Notes under the pieces: generated by a model
What the model saw: the letters and a program-made list of their open reading frames with translations, nothing else
Databases searched by the model: none
Told to the model about the DNA's origin: nothing
Position numbers and translations under genes: made by a program
Shown here: piece by piece, positions 53,666-63,655 of the stretch
Layout of the letters: each line of letters starts with the position of its first letter
Numbering within the stretch: position 1 is the first letter of the stretch
From: Bos javanicus
Taxonomy: Eukaryota > Chordata > Mammalia > Artiodactyla > Bovidae
Length of the DNA stretch: 64,000 nt
NCBI RefSeq assembly: GCF_032452875.1
Contig: NC_083869.1
Span: forward strand, 123,014,001 to 123,078,000
Reading direction: 5' to 3'

Positions 53666-53876
53666 ATGCTGAGTCCTGCTCTTCTGATTTCCTCTGGGCT
53701 GCCCTGGCCCAGGGTCCTGCTAGGTACCGCCTCCCCTGGCCTGTCCTCTGTGACCATCAGCCCCTCTTTCCATCATACATCCCCACCCAGAACTCAGCTC
53801 AGAGCTGCTGCCCCCTCCCAAGCTGCCTCTCCAGCCTCCATCCCTGAGCCCCAGACCCTTTGCTCCAGTTGCCCCC
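53666..53876 (+). repeat. Possible L2 LINE fragment
   Basis: C-rich wording (GGCCTGTCCTCTGTGACC, CTCAGCTCAGAGCTGCTGCC) is reminiscent of L2, but diverged. Confidence 0.3.
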
Positions 53877-53939
53877 AGACACCTAGACACCAGGTCAGGG
53901 ACCCACAGAAGGTCAGGGCTGGCAAGGGCCCCAGGAACA
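53877..53939 (+). repeat. Direct repeat copy B (63 bases)
   Basis: Partner of 52684-52745, 1.2 kb away. Its flanks differ from those of copy A on both sides, and no SINE is next to it. Confidence 0.92.
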
Positions 53940-54374
53940 TCAGGACCATCCCTGGGGGCCGAAGTGGGAGCAGTGGTCCCTCAGCACCACGCTGTGCCCC
54001 TGCCCCCGCTATAAAGCCCCCAGAGCCTGGCTTGGGCGCTGCTCTCCTCCCAGCAGCCCTCCCCCTGCTTCCTGCCTCACTCACACGTCCCAGCAGATTC
54101 TGCAAATCCAGGTCTAAGGTTTGATTTACAAACTTCCTGGGGAAGGAAGGCAGTGTCTACAACTGTGGTAACTAAGAGGCCGGTGATTTATTCTGCTGGG
54201 AAATGCTGGCTCCTCCCCGGGGGATGGTCTCGGCCCCTCCTGGTTGAAGGCTGAGATTTACTGAAGTTTCCCTTTCTCAGAGACCTGCCTGGTGGCTTTG
54301 GGGAAGGTGGGCAATGGAGGTGGAGGAGCGATAGGGTCCCTCGTACAATGAAGGGTAAACCTAGACAGTGTGGT
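53940..54374. other. No recognised feature
   Basis: No repeat or gene is recognised. 54110-54200 is somewhat AT-richer. Confidence 0.4.
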
Positions 54375-54590
54375 TGGAAAATAGATGGACTTAGAGGTCA
54401 CTGGGGGCCTGGGTTTGAATTCCTGCTCCACCATGGCCAAACTGTGTTACCTTCAGCAGGCCTTGATTTCCTCATCTGCAAAATGGGTATAATCACACAA
54501 TGGTATTGATGACATCTGCCCACCAAGATGATGAAGCTTAGATGAAGGGTGTGTATGAATGCCAGGCACAAAGTAGGTGCTCAGGAAAGT
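54375..54590 (+). repeat. MIR SINE
   Basis: Near full-length sense MIR: GGCCTGGGTTTGAATTCCTGC, TTGATTTCCTCATCTGCAAAATGGG and CAGGCACAAAGTAGGTGCTCAGG. Confidence 0.85.
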
Positions 54591-55359
54591 TGCATTCTGC
54601 CTTCTAGCCCATCTGAGGTCTCCCTTTCCCTACCAGATCACCTCTTCCAGTTCTCCGTCCTTGCTTTTCTCTAAGCGCCCTCCTGAACTCTTCTGTCCTC
54701 ATGGAGAGCAGATCCTGTTAGTCTCCAGGTTCCAGGTCCCTGTGGTTCAGGAAGGAGAAGGGTGAAGTCCCGTGGGCAGGATGGACCCAGCTGCATGCCA
54801 GGATGCCAGGCACAGATAGTTCCCATGCCCAGGGATGGTTAACTTCCCTGCTGGTGGAGTTAACACCTCTTGTCTACAAAGAGCCCCTGGCAGAGGAAAG
54901 GACCTCTGGGGCCAGAGTTGTGCTGTGATCCAAGGGGTGAGCAGAACTCTTTAATTCGCCTGGATTCTAATACAGCAAGGAGGAACCATCAAGAGTACTG
55001 GCCCAGTTAGCTCAGGTGACCCGGGTCTGACTGCGCTGGGGCCTGACCGTGACGGGGAGTGAGTGGAAGGTATTATGCCTGGGACCAGGGATTCCAGCCA
55101 GCTCTAGTCTCTTCTGAAGTCATATTCAGAGTCCTCAAATCTGGTCAGAAACAAAAAACAACCAGCCAACCAAACATACTCCATTCTCAAAGTATAATGC
55201 AGGGAGGAGGGGGCTCTGGAGTAACACTTGTCAGACCCCAGAGGACCAAGTCCTGTGGCTGGCACTTTAGAAATCCCAGCAGCCCCTCTGTCTGCCGAGC
55301 CTCAGTTTTCTCACCTGGGAGGTGGGAGAGTGTCTCGCTGTTCACACTGTGCACGCTGT
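54591..55359. other. No recognised gene
   Basis: A MIR scrap (GAGCCTCAGTTTTCTCACC) is near 55300. Otherwise single-copy. Confidence 0.4.
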
Positions 55360-55762
55360 TCACTGAACCCAGGCTAGGGAAGGAGCGAGTGGCGAAGCTG
55401 GAAGAAAACTCAGGGAGTCGTAGGAACTGCAGGCATGTTTATTCTGTCCTTGGCAGAGCAGCCATGCGGCAGACATGCTGTATTCTCTCGTGGTTGACCC
55501 AGCTGACACAGCCATAATGCAGTCACAAGAGCTTTTCAGGTGGAGCTTATACAGGTACACAGGACAAAGGTGACGTGTGGCCAAGTGAGTACCTGATGCG
55601 TGTATGCATTGCTATAAATGATCTCAGCTGTCACACAACCATGCAAAGTCATTGTTTATAGAACCTGGGTGAGAGAGAGGACGTGGGGCCTGAGCGAGAG
55701 GGAGTGGGGTGAGAGAGCCTGACCGCCGCCATCCTGGCTGACTATCGCTATTCCCTACAGAG
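55360..55762 (-). mobile_element. Solo LTR, antisense
   Basis: The minus-strand polyadenylation signal appears as TTTATT at 55438-55443. Blocks CTTGGCAGAGCAGCCATGC, GTTTATAGAACCTGGG and GACCGCCGCCATCCTGGC match my memory of a ruminant LTR in antisense, ending near CCCTACAG. No internal region flanks it. Confidence 0.65.
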
Positions 55763-55829
55763 AGGCTCCAGGAAGGGGCGGGGTTGGGTCAGGTGTGGAC
55801 TGGGGAGCCTGATTGCTGAATTCAATACC

Positions 55830-56215
55830 TACCTGACCTGCGCCAGGATTGGGGAAGTGACCTAATCCTCCGGGGCCTCAGTTTATTTTAATCTGTGAAA
55901 TGGGGTAATAATAATATTTCCCGTTAGTGCTTCCCTTGTGGCTCAGCTGGTAAAGAATCCGCCTGCAGTGCAGGAGACCTGGGTTTGATCCCTGGGTTGG
56001 AAAGATACCCTGGAGAAGCGAAAGGCTACCCACTCCAGTATTCTTGCCTAGAGAACTCCATGGCCTAGTCCATGGTGTCACAAAGAGTCGGACATGACTG
56101 AGCGACTTTCACTTCACTTTATAGGGTTAAATGAGATAATCTAGGTAAATCATTAAACTCAATGCCTGGCACACAGTAGGTGCCCAAGAGATGGTGGCCG
56201 CTGTTATTACATCAC
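55830..56215 (+). repeat. MIR SINE split by a SINE
   Basis: 55830-55925 (GGGCCTCAGTTTATTTTAATC, GGGGTAATAATAATATT) and 56119-56215 (AGGGTTAAATGAGATAATC, GCCTGGCACACAGTAGGTGCCC) join as one sense MIR. Confidence 0.85.
55926..56118 (+). mobile_element. Bov-tA SINE inside MIR
   Basis: Sense SINE from GTGCTTCCCTTGTGGCTCAG to ACTGAGCGACTTTCACTTC. It lacks about 10 bases in the CCATGGACAGAGGAGCCTGG region. It interrupts the MIR exactly at the CTCATAGGG position. Confidence 0.93.
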
Positions 56216-56356
56216 TGCCTCAGATGCTGCTATTAGATCCCAAAGACAGAGGACGTGCACAATGGACCGAGGCTACCAGGAATGCAGAAATGCTTCTCAG
56301 CAACTTTCCCTGTCACTGTAATCACAGTGGAACATGCATAATACCATGGAGCTGGG

Positions 56357-56376
56357 TTTGTGTGTGTGTGTGTGCC
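56357..56376. repeat. (GT)n microsatellite
   Basis: A short TGTGTG run of about 18 bases, with more TG words upstream. Confidence 0.8.
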
Positions 56377-56699
56377 AGGCTGACTATTCCTTCTATAGAT
56401 GGTGCTTGGTACACGAGTAAATTAAGGGGCCCTTTGTGATAAGCATTCCTGGGAATTCTGGAGGCGCAGGGTGGGAAACTTGGCCATGGCTCTAGTCAAA
56501 GCCAACAGCGATTCCTGCCTTTCACAGTTATGGTGGAAGCACAGTAACAGCCCAGCCTCATCTCCGCCCTCCTGCCGCAGCCAGAAACCCCAGCTAGAGC
56601 CAGGGCAACTGGGTACCTCCCCCAAATGGGGTCCTCCTCCTTTCCCTCGCCTCCAACCCCAGGGACTCAGAGTTGTGGTCCTCCTTCTTCCCAATGAAT

Positions 56700-56870
56700 A
56701 CAGAATCGCCTCCCAGGATGGGTCGAGATGACTGCTGTAATAAAACTGGTTCATTACATCCCTCTACAAGGAGCCATTTAATGAGCACGCACTGGTGCTC
56801 TGTGGCACTTTCGAACCAAATGCAAATGAAATACATTCCACAGTATCATTTAATTAGCTTTGGAAGGTGC
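56700..56870. promoter_or_regulatory. Possible conserved noncoding element with octamer motif
   Basis: A repeat-free AT-rich island holding a perfect octamer ATGCAAAT (56820-56827), a TEAD-type CATTCC (56834-56839) and TAATTA (56851-56856) within 40 bases. Octamer sites bind POU factors such as OCT1/OCT4. It sits between GC-rich sequence and a purine-rich tract. Function is inferred from motif clustering. Confidence 0.4.
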
Positions 56871-56884
56871 AGAGGGCTGGGAAG

Positions 56885-57040
56885 AGGGGGTGACATGGGG
56901 CAGAGGCAGAGAAAGAGGAGAGGATGAGGAAGATAGGGGTGAGCAGAGGCTGTAGGAGGGAGGGAGGGAGGGAGGGGAGAGGGTGAGGGGAGGACAGAGG
57001 GAGTGAGCAAGGAGGGAGGAAATAGGAGGGAAGAGGCACC
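56885..57040. repeat. Purine-rich (GGGA)n tract
   Basis: About 150 bases of G and A, with an uninterrupted GGGA core near 56957-56974. It is followed by an 8-9 base T-run at 57042. Triplex or quadruplex potential. Confidence 0.8.
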
Positions 57041-57257
57041 ATTTTTTTTTAATGTATCTAACTTTCCCAAACCCCCTTGAAGGGAGGGAAGGGTTGAGCA
57101 GCCTTGTTCTTCCCATTGGAGAAGTGAGGACACCCAGTCCTGCTCTGTGCATTGTGCTGGGTCCCAGGGACACCATGATGGACCAGAGGGATGGCATCCC
57201 ACCTCTGGGGTTCACAATGGGAGTGCAGAAGGCAGGCCTTGTGCACCGACTCCACCC

Positions 57258-57620
57258 AACTGTGTGCATGTGAGTGTTTCTGTGTGTTCATATGTGTGAC
57301 TTTGTGTAGCCTTGCATAAGAATACTTATGGGAGTGCAAGCGGATGTGTGTGAATGCCTGGATGAGTGTGAATGAATGTGTGAGAATTTTTATTTGAGCA
57401 CCTGTGTGTACAGATGAGTAAATATTTTGTGATTGTGTGTGTTTCTGTGAGTGCATACAAATGTGTATTTGAGTTTGTGTGTGAGCGCTTGTGTACCTGC
57501 AACACTGTGCAACGGTGTGAGTGTGCATGTGAAGGCATGTATGATTGTGTATGTGAGTGTGTGAATGCATGCATCTGTGTGTGTATTTGTTTATACGTGT
57601 GCACACGCATGTGTGTACAA
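57258..57620. repeat. Degenerate TG-rich tract
   Basis: About 360 bases dominated by TGTG, GTGTGA and CATGTG words, an old and heavily mutated (TG)n expansion. Open frames on both strands give Cys/Val- or His/Thr-rich products that are composition artefacts. Confidence 0.75.
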
Positions 57621-57662
57621 AGTCATGATTACCTATGTGACTGTGCTTAGGAAAAGAGTAGT

Positions 57663-57885
57663 ACAGTGCTTTGGAGAAAAGCGTGGGCTGAAACGTGACT
57701 ACGGGACTGGAAAACCAGCTCTATTACATGCTGGCTGTGTGCCCTGGGCAAGTTACTTAACCTTGCTGGACTTCAGTTTCCTCATCTATAAAATTGAGCT
57801 TAAACAATATCCATCTTCTAGGGATATTAGAAGGATTACATTCATTAATATATCTAAAGCACTTAGTATATATTTAGACCAGTAC
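57663..57885 (+). repeat. MIR SINE, near full length
   Basis: Sense MIR from the head (TACAGTGCTTTGGAGAAAAGC) through GGGCAAGTTACTTAACCTTGC and CTTCAGTTTCCTCATCTATA to AAAGCACTTAGTATATATTTAG. Confidence 0.87.
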
Positions 57886-57959
57886 ACGTTTAGCTTTGCA
57901 TTTTAGCTGTGAGACTAACAAAGGTCAAAAAGCAAAGGAAAAGAATTGCGGGGCCCTGA

Positions 57960-58035
57960 CGTATCAGGGGTCAGGGAAGTCTTCTCTGAAGAAGCGCCAC
58001 TTGGGCTGAGACCAAGAATGAGTCAAGAGGAATGT
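57960..58035 (-). repeat. L2 LINE fragment
   Basis: GGAAGTCTTCTCTGAAGAAGCG and CACTTGGGCTGAGACC are the antisense L2 wording near the ORF end. Confidence 0.6.
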
Positions 58036-58339
58036 ATAGCGGCCTTCTACCCCCTCTCTACTCCTCATGCGTTGCTCTCGTTCTGGTAAGACCACCCCAG
58101 TTTCCCTTTGAAAACAGCTCCCTGGCTGTTCTCAGCCCGTCCAGGTGGGCTGGCCCTTCAGGCCCCTGTCACCCAGGCCTGGCCACGCAGTGCGCTCCTC
58201 TCCTGGTTACAGTGATTGTTTCCGGCGTGGGCAGATGCCTCAGTGGAGGTCAGTGGGAATCATAGCAGAGATGCTGAAACTCTCGGAAGGAGGGGTGTGT
58301 TGCTGGTGTGCCAGAAGCCTGACATACCAGCCTCCCTTC
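58036..58339. other. No recognised feature
   Basis: Single-copy sequence without a recognisable gene. Confidence 0.4.
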
Positions 58340-58560
58340 CTCCACTTAGAGGGGGGACAGCAACTGTGAACAATGCCAATACAGAGAAGCTGAGAAGGCT
58401 CTGTTCCAAAATAATAGCGTTTGAATTCCTGGATCCAGCTGTACCTGAAGCTCTTTAATTCCTTGAATTTTCAGGGGAATGAACCCAACTAATCCCCTTT
58501 TTTTTTCTTTCCATTAAATTGGTTTGTTTCTTTGTCACTTCATTTGTCAGACTGAATGAT
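58340..58560. repeat. Old interspersed repeat, family uncertain
   Basis: GAATTCCTGGATCCAGCTGTACCTGAAG and the following TTTTCAGG, then CATTAAATTGGTTTG, recall the 3' part of an old mammalian element. I cannot name it. Confidence 0.4.
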
Positions 58561-58995
58561 GTTGTGCATTCCTGGAGAGGGACTCAGAATGTATGCAGGC
58601 TCTGAGGAGATTGTGATTAAGTTAAGAAGCTACAACCATGCCCACATGACTGAAGCCATGGGAAAGGGTGGTGAGCTCCTATGTATTAGGGCTCAGAGGG
58701 ATGAAAAGCCTCAGCATATTGGGAAAGTGTGGGTGCATTGTGTAAGAGCTAGAAGGCTTGACATGCTTTAGAGTTGGCATCCTTTCCTAGCCTACCTTCA
58801 ATATCATCCTCATTTATTCAACCCTCATGCATGACTTTGCACCACCCCAAGTCCTGAACCCAAGACCCAGAACAGATAGGGTTTATAGGAACCATAAATG
58901 CCACCTAGTCCAATATCTTTTAAATTTTACTTTATCACTGTATTTATTTTACCAAGTGATATATGGCTACACTCTCTTGGTAAAACCATACACTC
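58561..58995. other. No recognised feature
   Basis: No gene or repeat is assigned. Confidence 0.35.
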
Positions 58996-59110
58996 TAGTA
59001 AGGTGGAAATAGCAAATAAATTCATTTTACAGAATGGGAACAGGGCCAGGCATATTATTTAAGTCACCTAAAGTCATATAACAAGTTTGTCAAACATCTG
59101 GGGTCATGGA
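58996..59110 (-). repeat. MIR SINE fragment
   Basis: AATTCATTTTACAGAATGGGAACAGGG and CCTAAAGTCATATAACAAG are a diverged antisense MIR core. Confidence 0.55.
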
Positions 59111-59149
59111 AACCTTCTGAATCCTTTCCATCTTATGTAAGAAAAAGAT

Positions 59150-59680
59150 AACTTTTTAGCACTTACTGTGTGCCAGCCACTGTTATACTTCTTACTTTCC
59201 TTGTTTTGATTTGGTCTTTACTGGAACACTGTGAGGCAGCTTCCATTAATTTCCTGAGAGTCTCTTGGATTGGACTGCAAGGAGATTGAACTTGTCAATC
59301 CTAAAGGAAATCAACCCTGAATATTCATTGGAAGGACTGATGCTGAAACTCCAATACTTTGGCCACCTGATGATGCAAATAAGTGATTCATAGGAAAAGA
59401 CCCTGATGCTGGGAAAGATTGAGGGCAGGAGGATAAAGGGGAGACAAAGGATGAGATGGCATCACTAACGCAATGGATATGAGTTTGAGCAAGCTCTGGG
59501 AGTTGGTGACAGACAGGGAGGTCTGGAGTGCTGCAGTCCATGGGGTCGCAAAGAGTCAAACACGACTGAGCGACTGAACAATGATAGACAAGGCAGCCAT
59601 GGCACAGAGGTTAAGTAAGCTGTTGACTTTTCAAGAGTCACACAGCTGTGGTGCAGCCAAGACTGGAACTCAGTGAGAGA
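59150..59680 (-). repeat. MIR SINE split by BovB
   Basis: 59150-59252 (GCACTTACTGTGTGCCAGCCAC, ACACTGTGAGGCAGCTTCC) and 59586-59680 (GGCACAGAGGTTAAGTAAGC, AGAGTCACACAGCTGTGG) join as one antisense MIR. Confidence 0.75.
59253..59585 (+). mobile_element. BovB LINE 3' end in MIR
   Basis: A short 5'-truncated BovB of about 333 bases, from CTGAGAGTCTCTTGGATTGG to GAGCGACTGAACAATGA, with several small deletions. It interrupts a MIR. Confidence 0.9.
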
Positions 59681-60147
59681 CCGTGCCCTCATTTCTGGTA
59701 ATAACATACAGTTTGCAAGAGCAAATTTACTTTAATAACCAGAGCATTCTACCATGATGACAGAGAGGACTGAATGGTTCCAGGACTCTGAAGAAGGCCC
59801 TCTAGCTGCATCAGAACTCTCCGTGGTGCTGAAAATCTATCATTTGCCACACTGGCTGACCCAGAATGTTTCTTTTCCTAGTCCATTTCTCAGCCCGAGT
59901 TCTCCAGCCCAGCTCCTCACAACTTAGTCCATTGAAAAATCTCATCTCCATCCCATCTGAGCAAAACCTGACTGAGGCTGCAAGTTATGAAACTACTACA
60001 ACTCCCCATCTGTGCACACACGCGTGCACACACACACATGCATCTTGTAACAACCTCTGTCTTGGTTCTGTTTAGGAAGGAGTTAGTTAGAATAGAAAAC
60101 AAGAAAGCTTTATTTAGGCCAAAAGTACCTTTTGTAATTAGCAGACC
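59681..60147. other. Single-copy sequence with CA patch
   Basis: No gene is recognised. A CA/TG-rich patch (CACACACGCGTGCACACACAC) is at 60014-60038. Confidence 0.45.
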
Positions 60148-60600
60148 CAATCCTTGTATCACAATAATCCAAGTCTATGCCCCAACCACTAAGGTGAAGA
60201 AACTGAAGTTGAGCCATTCTATGATGACCTATAAGACCTTCTAGAACTAACACACAAAAAGATGTCCTTTTCATCATAGGAGACTGGAATGCAAAGGTAG
60301 GAAGTCAAGAGATATCTGGAGTAACAGGCAAGTTTGGCCTTGGAGTACAAAATGAAGCAGAGCAAAGGCTAACAAAATTTTGCCAAGAGAATACACTAGT
60401 CATAGCAAACATCCTCTTTGAGCAACACAAGAGAAGACTCTACACATGGAATCACCAGATGGTCAATACTGAAATCAGATTGATTATACTCTTTGCAGCT
60501 GAAGATGGAGAAATTCTATACAGTCAGCAAAAACAAGACTGGGAGCTGACTATGGCTCAGATCATGAACTCCTTATTGCCAAATTCAGACTTAAATTGAA
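60148..60600 (+). pseudogene. BovB endonuclease C-terminal remnant
   Basis: IIQVYAPTT (about 60160) and GDWNAKVGSQEISGVTGKFG (about 60282-60341) are endonuclease motifs of RTE elements; the GDWNAKVG box carries catalytic residues. They lie in different frames, so the domain is frameshifted. This is the part missing at the inversion junction of the copy at 1-2424. Confidence 0.75.
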
Positions 60601-61479
60601 GAAAGTAGGAAAAATCACTAGACCATTTAGGTATGACCTAAATGAAATCCCTTATGATTATACAGTGGAAGTGACAAATAGATTCAAGGGATTTGATAGA
60701 GTGCCTGAAGAACTATGGATAGAGGTTTGTAACACTGTATAGGAGGCAGGGATCAAGACCATCTCCAAGAAAAATAAATGCAAAAAGGCAAAATGGTTGT
60801 CTGAGGAGGCCTTACAAATAGCTGAGGAAGGAAGAGGAGAAAGGCAGAGGATAGGAATGATATACCCATTTGAATGCAGAGTTTCAAAGAATAGCAAGGA
60901 GAGATAAGAAAGCCTTTCTAAGTGATAAGTGCCAAGAAATAGAAGAAAACAATAGAATGTGAAAGACTAGAGATCTCTTCAAGAAAATTAGGGATACCAA
61001 GGGAAGAGTTCCTGCAAAGATGGGCACAATAAAGGACAGAAACGGTATGGACCTAAGAGAAGCAGAAGATATTAAGAAGAGGTGGCAAGAATACACAGAA
61101 GAACTATATAAAAAAGATTGTAATGACCCAGATAACCATGATGGTGTAATCAATCACCTAAAGCCAGACATCCTGGAGTCCTAAGGCAGGGGGGCCTTAG
61201 GAAGCATCACTATGAACAAAGCTAGTGGAGGTGATGGGATTCCTCCAGTTGAGCTATTTTAAATTCTAAAAGATGATGCTGTGAAAGTTCTGCACTGGAT
61301 ATGTCAGCAAATTTGGAAAGCTCAGCAGTGGCCGCAGGACTGGAAAACGTCAGTTTTCATTTCAATCCCAAAGAAAAGCAATCCCAAAGAATATTCAAAC
61401 TAACACACAATTGTACTCATCTCATTCACTAGGAAAGTAAGGCTCAAAATTCTCTAAGTGAGGTTTCAACAGTATGTGA

Positions 61480-62025
61480 ACTGAGAACTTTCAGATGTTC
61501 AAGCTGGATTTAGGAAAGGCAGAGGAACCAGAGATCAAATTGCCAACATCTGTTGGATCATAGAAAAAGCAAGAGAATTCCAGAAAAACATCTACTTCTG
61601 CTTTATTTACTATGCCAAGTCTTTGTGTGGATCACAACAAACTGGAAAATTCTTCATGAGATGGGAATACCAGACCACCTGACCTGCCTCCTGAGAAATC
61701 TGTATGCAGGTTAAGAAGCAACAATTAGAACTGGACATGGAACAACGGACTGGTTCCAGATTGGGAAAGGAGTATGTCAGGGCTGTATATTATCACTCTG
61801 CTTATGTAACTTATATGCAGAATATATCATACAAAATGCCAGGCTGGATGAAGTGCAAGCTGGAATCAAGATTGCTGGGAGAAATATCAATAGCCTCAGA
61901 TATGCAGATGACACCACCCTTATGGCAGAAAGCAAAGAGGAACAAAGAGACTCTTGATGAAAGTGAAAGGGGAGAGTGAAAAAGCTGACTTAAAACTCAG
62001 CATTCAAAAAATGAAGGTCATGGCA
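61480..62025 (+). pseudogene. BovB reverse transcriptase remnant
   Basis: DNA matching VQAGFRKGRGTRDQIAN lies near 61496-61548. A damaged motif A is near 61600 (the AFD part is lost to a small deletion). An intact YADD codon set TATGCAGATGAC is at 61901-61912. Several frameshifts and stops separate them. The missing motif A residues would abolish catalysis. Confidence 0.8.
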
Positions 62026-62345
62026 TGGACTTCAAACCAGTCAATCCTAAGGGAAATCGGTCCTAAATATTCATTGGAAGGACTGATGCTGAAGCTGAAG
62101 CTCCAATACTTTGGCCACATGATATGAAGAGCTGACTCACTGGAAAAGACCCTGATGCTGGGAAAGATTGAAAGCAGGAAGAAAAGGGAGTGATGGAAGA
62201 TGAAATTGTTGGATGGCATCACCAACTCGATGGACATGAGTTTGAGCAACTCCAGGAGTTGGTGATGGACAAGGAAGCCTGGTGTGCCACAGTCCACGGG
62301 GTCACAAAGAGTTGGAAAGGACTGAGTGACTGGACTGAACTGAAT

Positions 62346-62873
62346 CCTTGCATCACTGATGTTTATTAGATTGATATAACTTGTATGGTAAGAGGGACAG
62401 ATCTTAACTGTACATTTGGTAAATTGTAAAAATAACAAAAATAACCACAAACTCTTTCCCTTCCTATATCCATGCTCTTTTGATGTGGCACTTTGGATTC
62501 TCCCATTAATAATGAAAATCTGTTTCTTCATCTCTTCAATCTTCAGTGTGCAATGAACTTGCTTTGGCCAGAGCAGTAAGCACATATATGCGTCAGGGTG
62601 CTTGGTGATGGGGGCTTTCCTTCTCTTGCTGTATTTGGAGATATGAGAATGAAACTGAGCTAGTGTGCTGGAGGGTGAGAGTCCAGATGGAGGAGAATGA
62701 AGGTGTTTCAGCTAATAGCTACCACCTATCAGATGTGTGAGTGAAGCCATCCTATCATTCAGCTGCAGTCTGCAGTACTAGTCAACCACAGACCCGTGAG
62801 ATTTAGCATCAGAGAGATGCTGAGCTAGCCTCGACCTGATTAAATGCACTACCGATAGAATTGGGAGCCAAGT
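62346..62873. repeat. Possible old interspersed repeat
   Basis: The second half (62530-62873) has wording GAACTTGCTTTGGCCAGAGCAG and AGAATTGGGAGCCAAGTAAATG that resembles an old mammalian repeat like the one at 30685-31030. The first half is AT-rich and unassigned. Confidence 0.35.
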
Positions 62874-62884
62874 AAATGACTGCT

Positions 62885-63168
62885 GCTGCTGCTGCTGCTG
62901 CTAAGTCACTTCAGTCGTGTCCGACTCTGTGCGACCCCATAGATGGCAGCCCACCAGGCCCCGCCCCCCCGTCCCTGGGATTCTCCAGGCAAGAACACTG
63001 GAGTGGGTTGCCATGTCCTTCTCCAATGCATGAAAGTGAAAAGTGAAAGTGAAGTAGCTCAGTCATGTCCGACTCTTAGCAACCCCATGGGCTGCAGCCT
63101 ACCAGGCTCCTCCATCCATGGGACTTTCCAGGCAAGAGTACTGGAGTGGGGTGCCATTGCCTTCTCCT
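62885..63168 (-). mobile_element. BOV-A2 SINE
   Basis: Antisense full-length dimer starting in GCT units and ending GCCATTGCCTTCTCCT. The target duplication AAATGACTGCT is perfect at 62874-62884 and 63169-63179, the left copy merging with the GCT repeat. An extra CCGCCCCC stretch is at 62962. Confidence 0.96.
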
Positions 63169-63184
63169 AAATGACTGCTATTTA

Positions 63185-63655
63185 CCACTAAATCTGTAGT
63201 TTGATGCATATCGAAAGCTGACAGCAACATTTCTATGAATTTTTACAAATGTGTACACCTCTGTAACTACCACTTGGGTCAAGTTGTTGTACATTCTTCA
63301 TTGTTGTTCAATTGCTAAGTTATGTCTGACTTTGCAACCCCATGGACTGCAGCATGCCAGGCTCCTCTGTCCTCCACGATCTCCACTGCACATTTCTAGG
63401 ACCCCAGAAAGTTTTTTTGTTCCCTTTTCTGGTTAATTTCCCAGCCCTGAAAATAACTCTTATTCCAGTCTCTATGCTGTTAGTTAGTTCATATTAATAG
63501 AACCATAAAGCATGTTTTTGGTCTGATTTTTTTTTCTGATCATGTCTGTGATATTCATATCTGTTTTGTATATATTAGTAGTTTGTTCATTTTTTAAAAA
63601 AATGCTGTGTACTTCCATTTTTATTAACCTATCATAATTTATCATTCTCTCAAAG
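63185..63655 (-). mobile_element. L1 LINE 3' fragment, antisense, interrupted
   Basis: GAATTTTTACAAATGTGTACACC, CCCCAGAAAGTTTTTTTGTTCCC and AGTAGTTTGTTCATTTTTT are antisense L1 3' region wording. A BovB-type tail fragment splits it. Confidence 0.65.
63300..63378 (-). mobile_element. BovB/BOV-A tail fragment
   Basis: TTGTTGTTCAATTGCTAAGTTATG, then GCAACCCCATGGACTGCAGC: an antisense BovB-type 3' end of about 80 bases, inside the L1 fragment. Confidence 0.75.

Larger units (their letters stand above)
60148..62345 (+). mobile_element. Long BovB LINE with internal deletions
   Basis: A 5'-truncated BovB of about 2.2 kb. The endonuclease middle (IIQVYAPTTKVKKL from 60159; ETGNAKV-type GDWNAKVGS near 60284), linker, RT and tail follow in order, all in sense. 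About 325 bases between the thumb and C-terminus are missing near 62027 compared with 538-2424. The frame is broken many times. The tail ends CTGGACTGAACTGAA. Confidence 0.93.

Noticed and set aside
57058..57610. His/Thr-rich minus-strand frames
   Set aside because: Translation of a degenerate TG/CA tract.
1..62345. Long near-identical segments at 538-2424 and 60148-62345
   Set aside because: These are independent BovB insertions with different truncations and deletions, not a segmental duplication.
62881..62901. GCT repeat as a trinucleotide-repeat gene signal
   Set aside because: It is the terminal repeat of a BOV-A2 SINE, as at 35546 and 33183.
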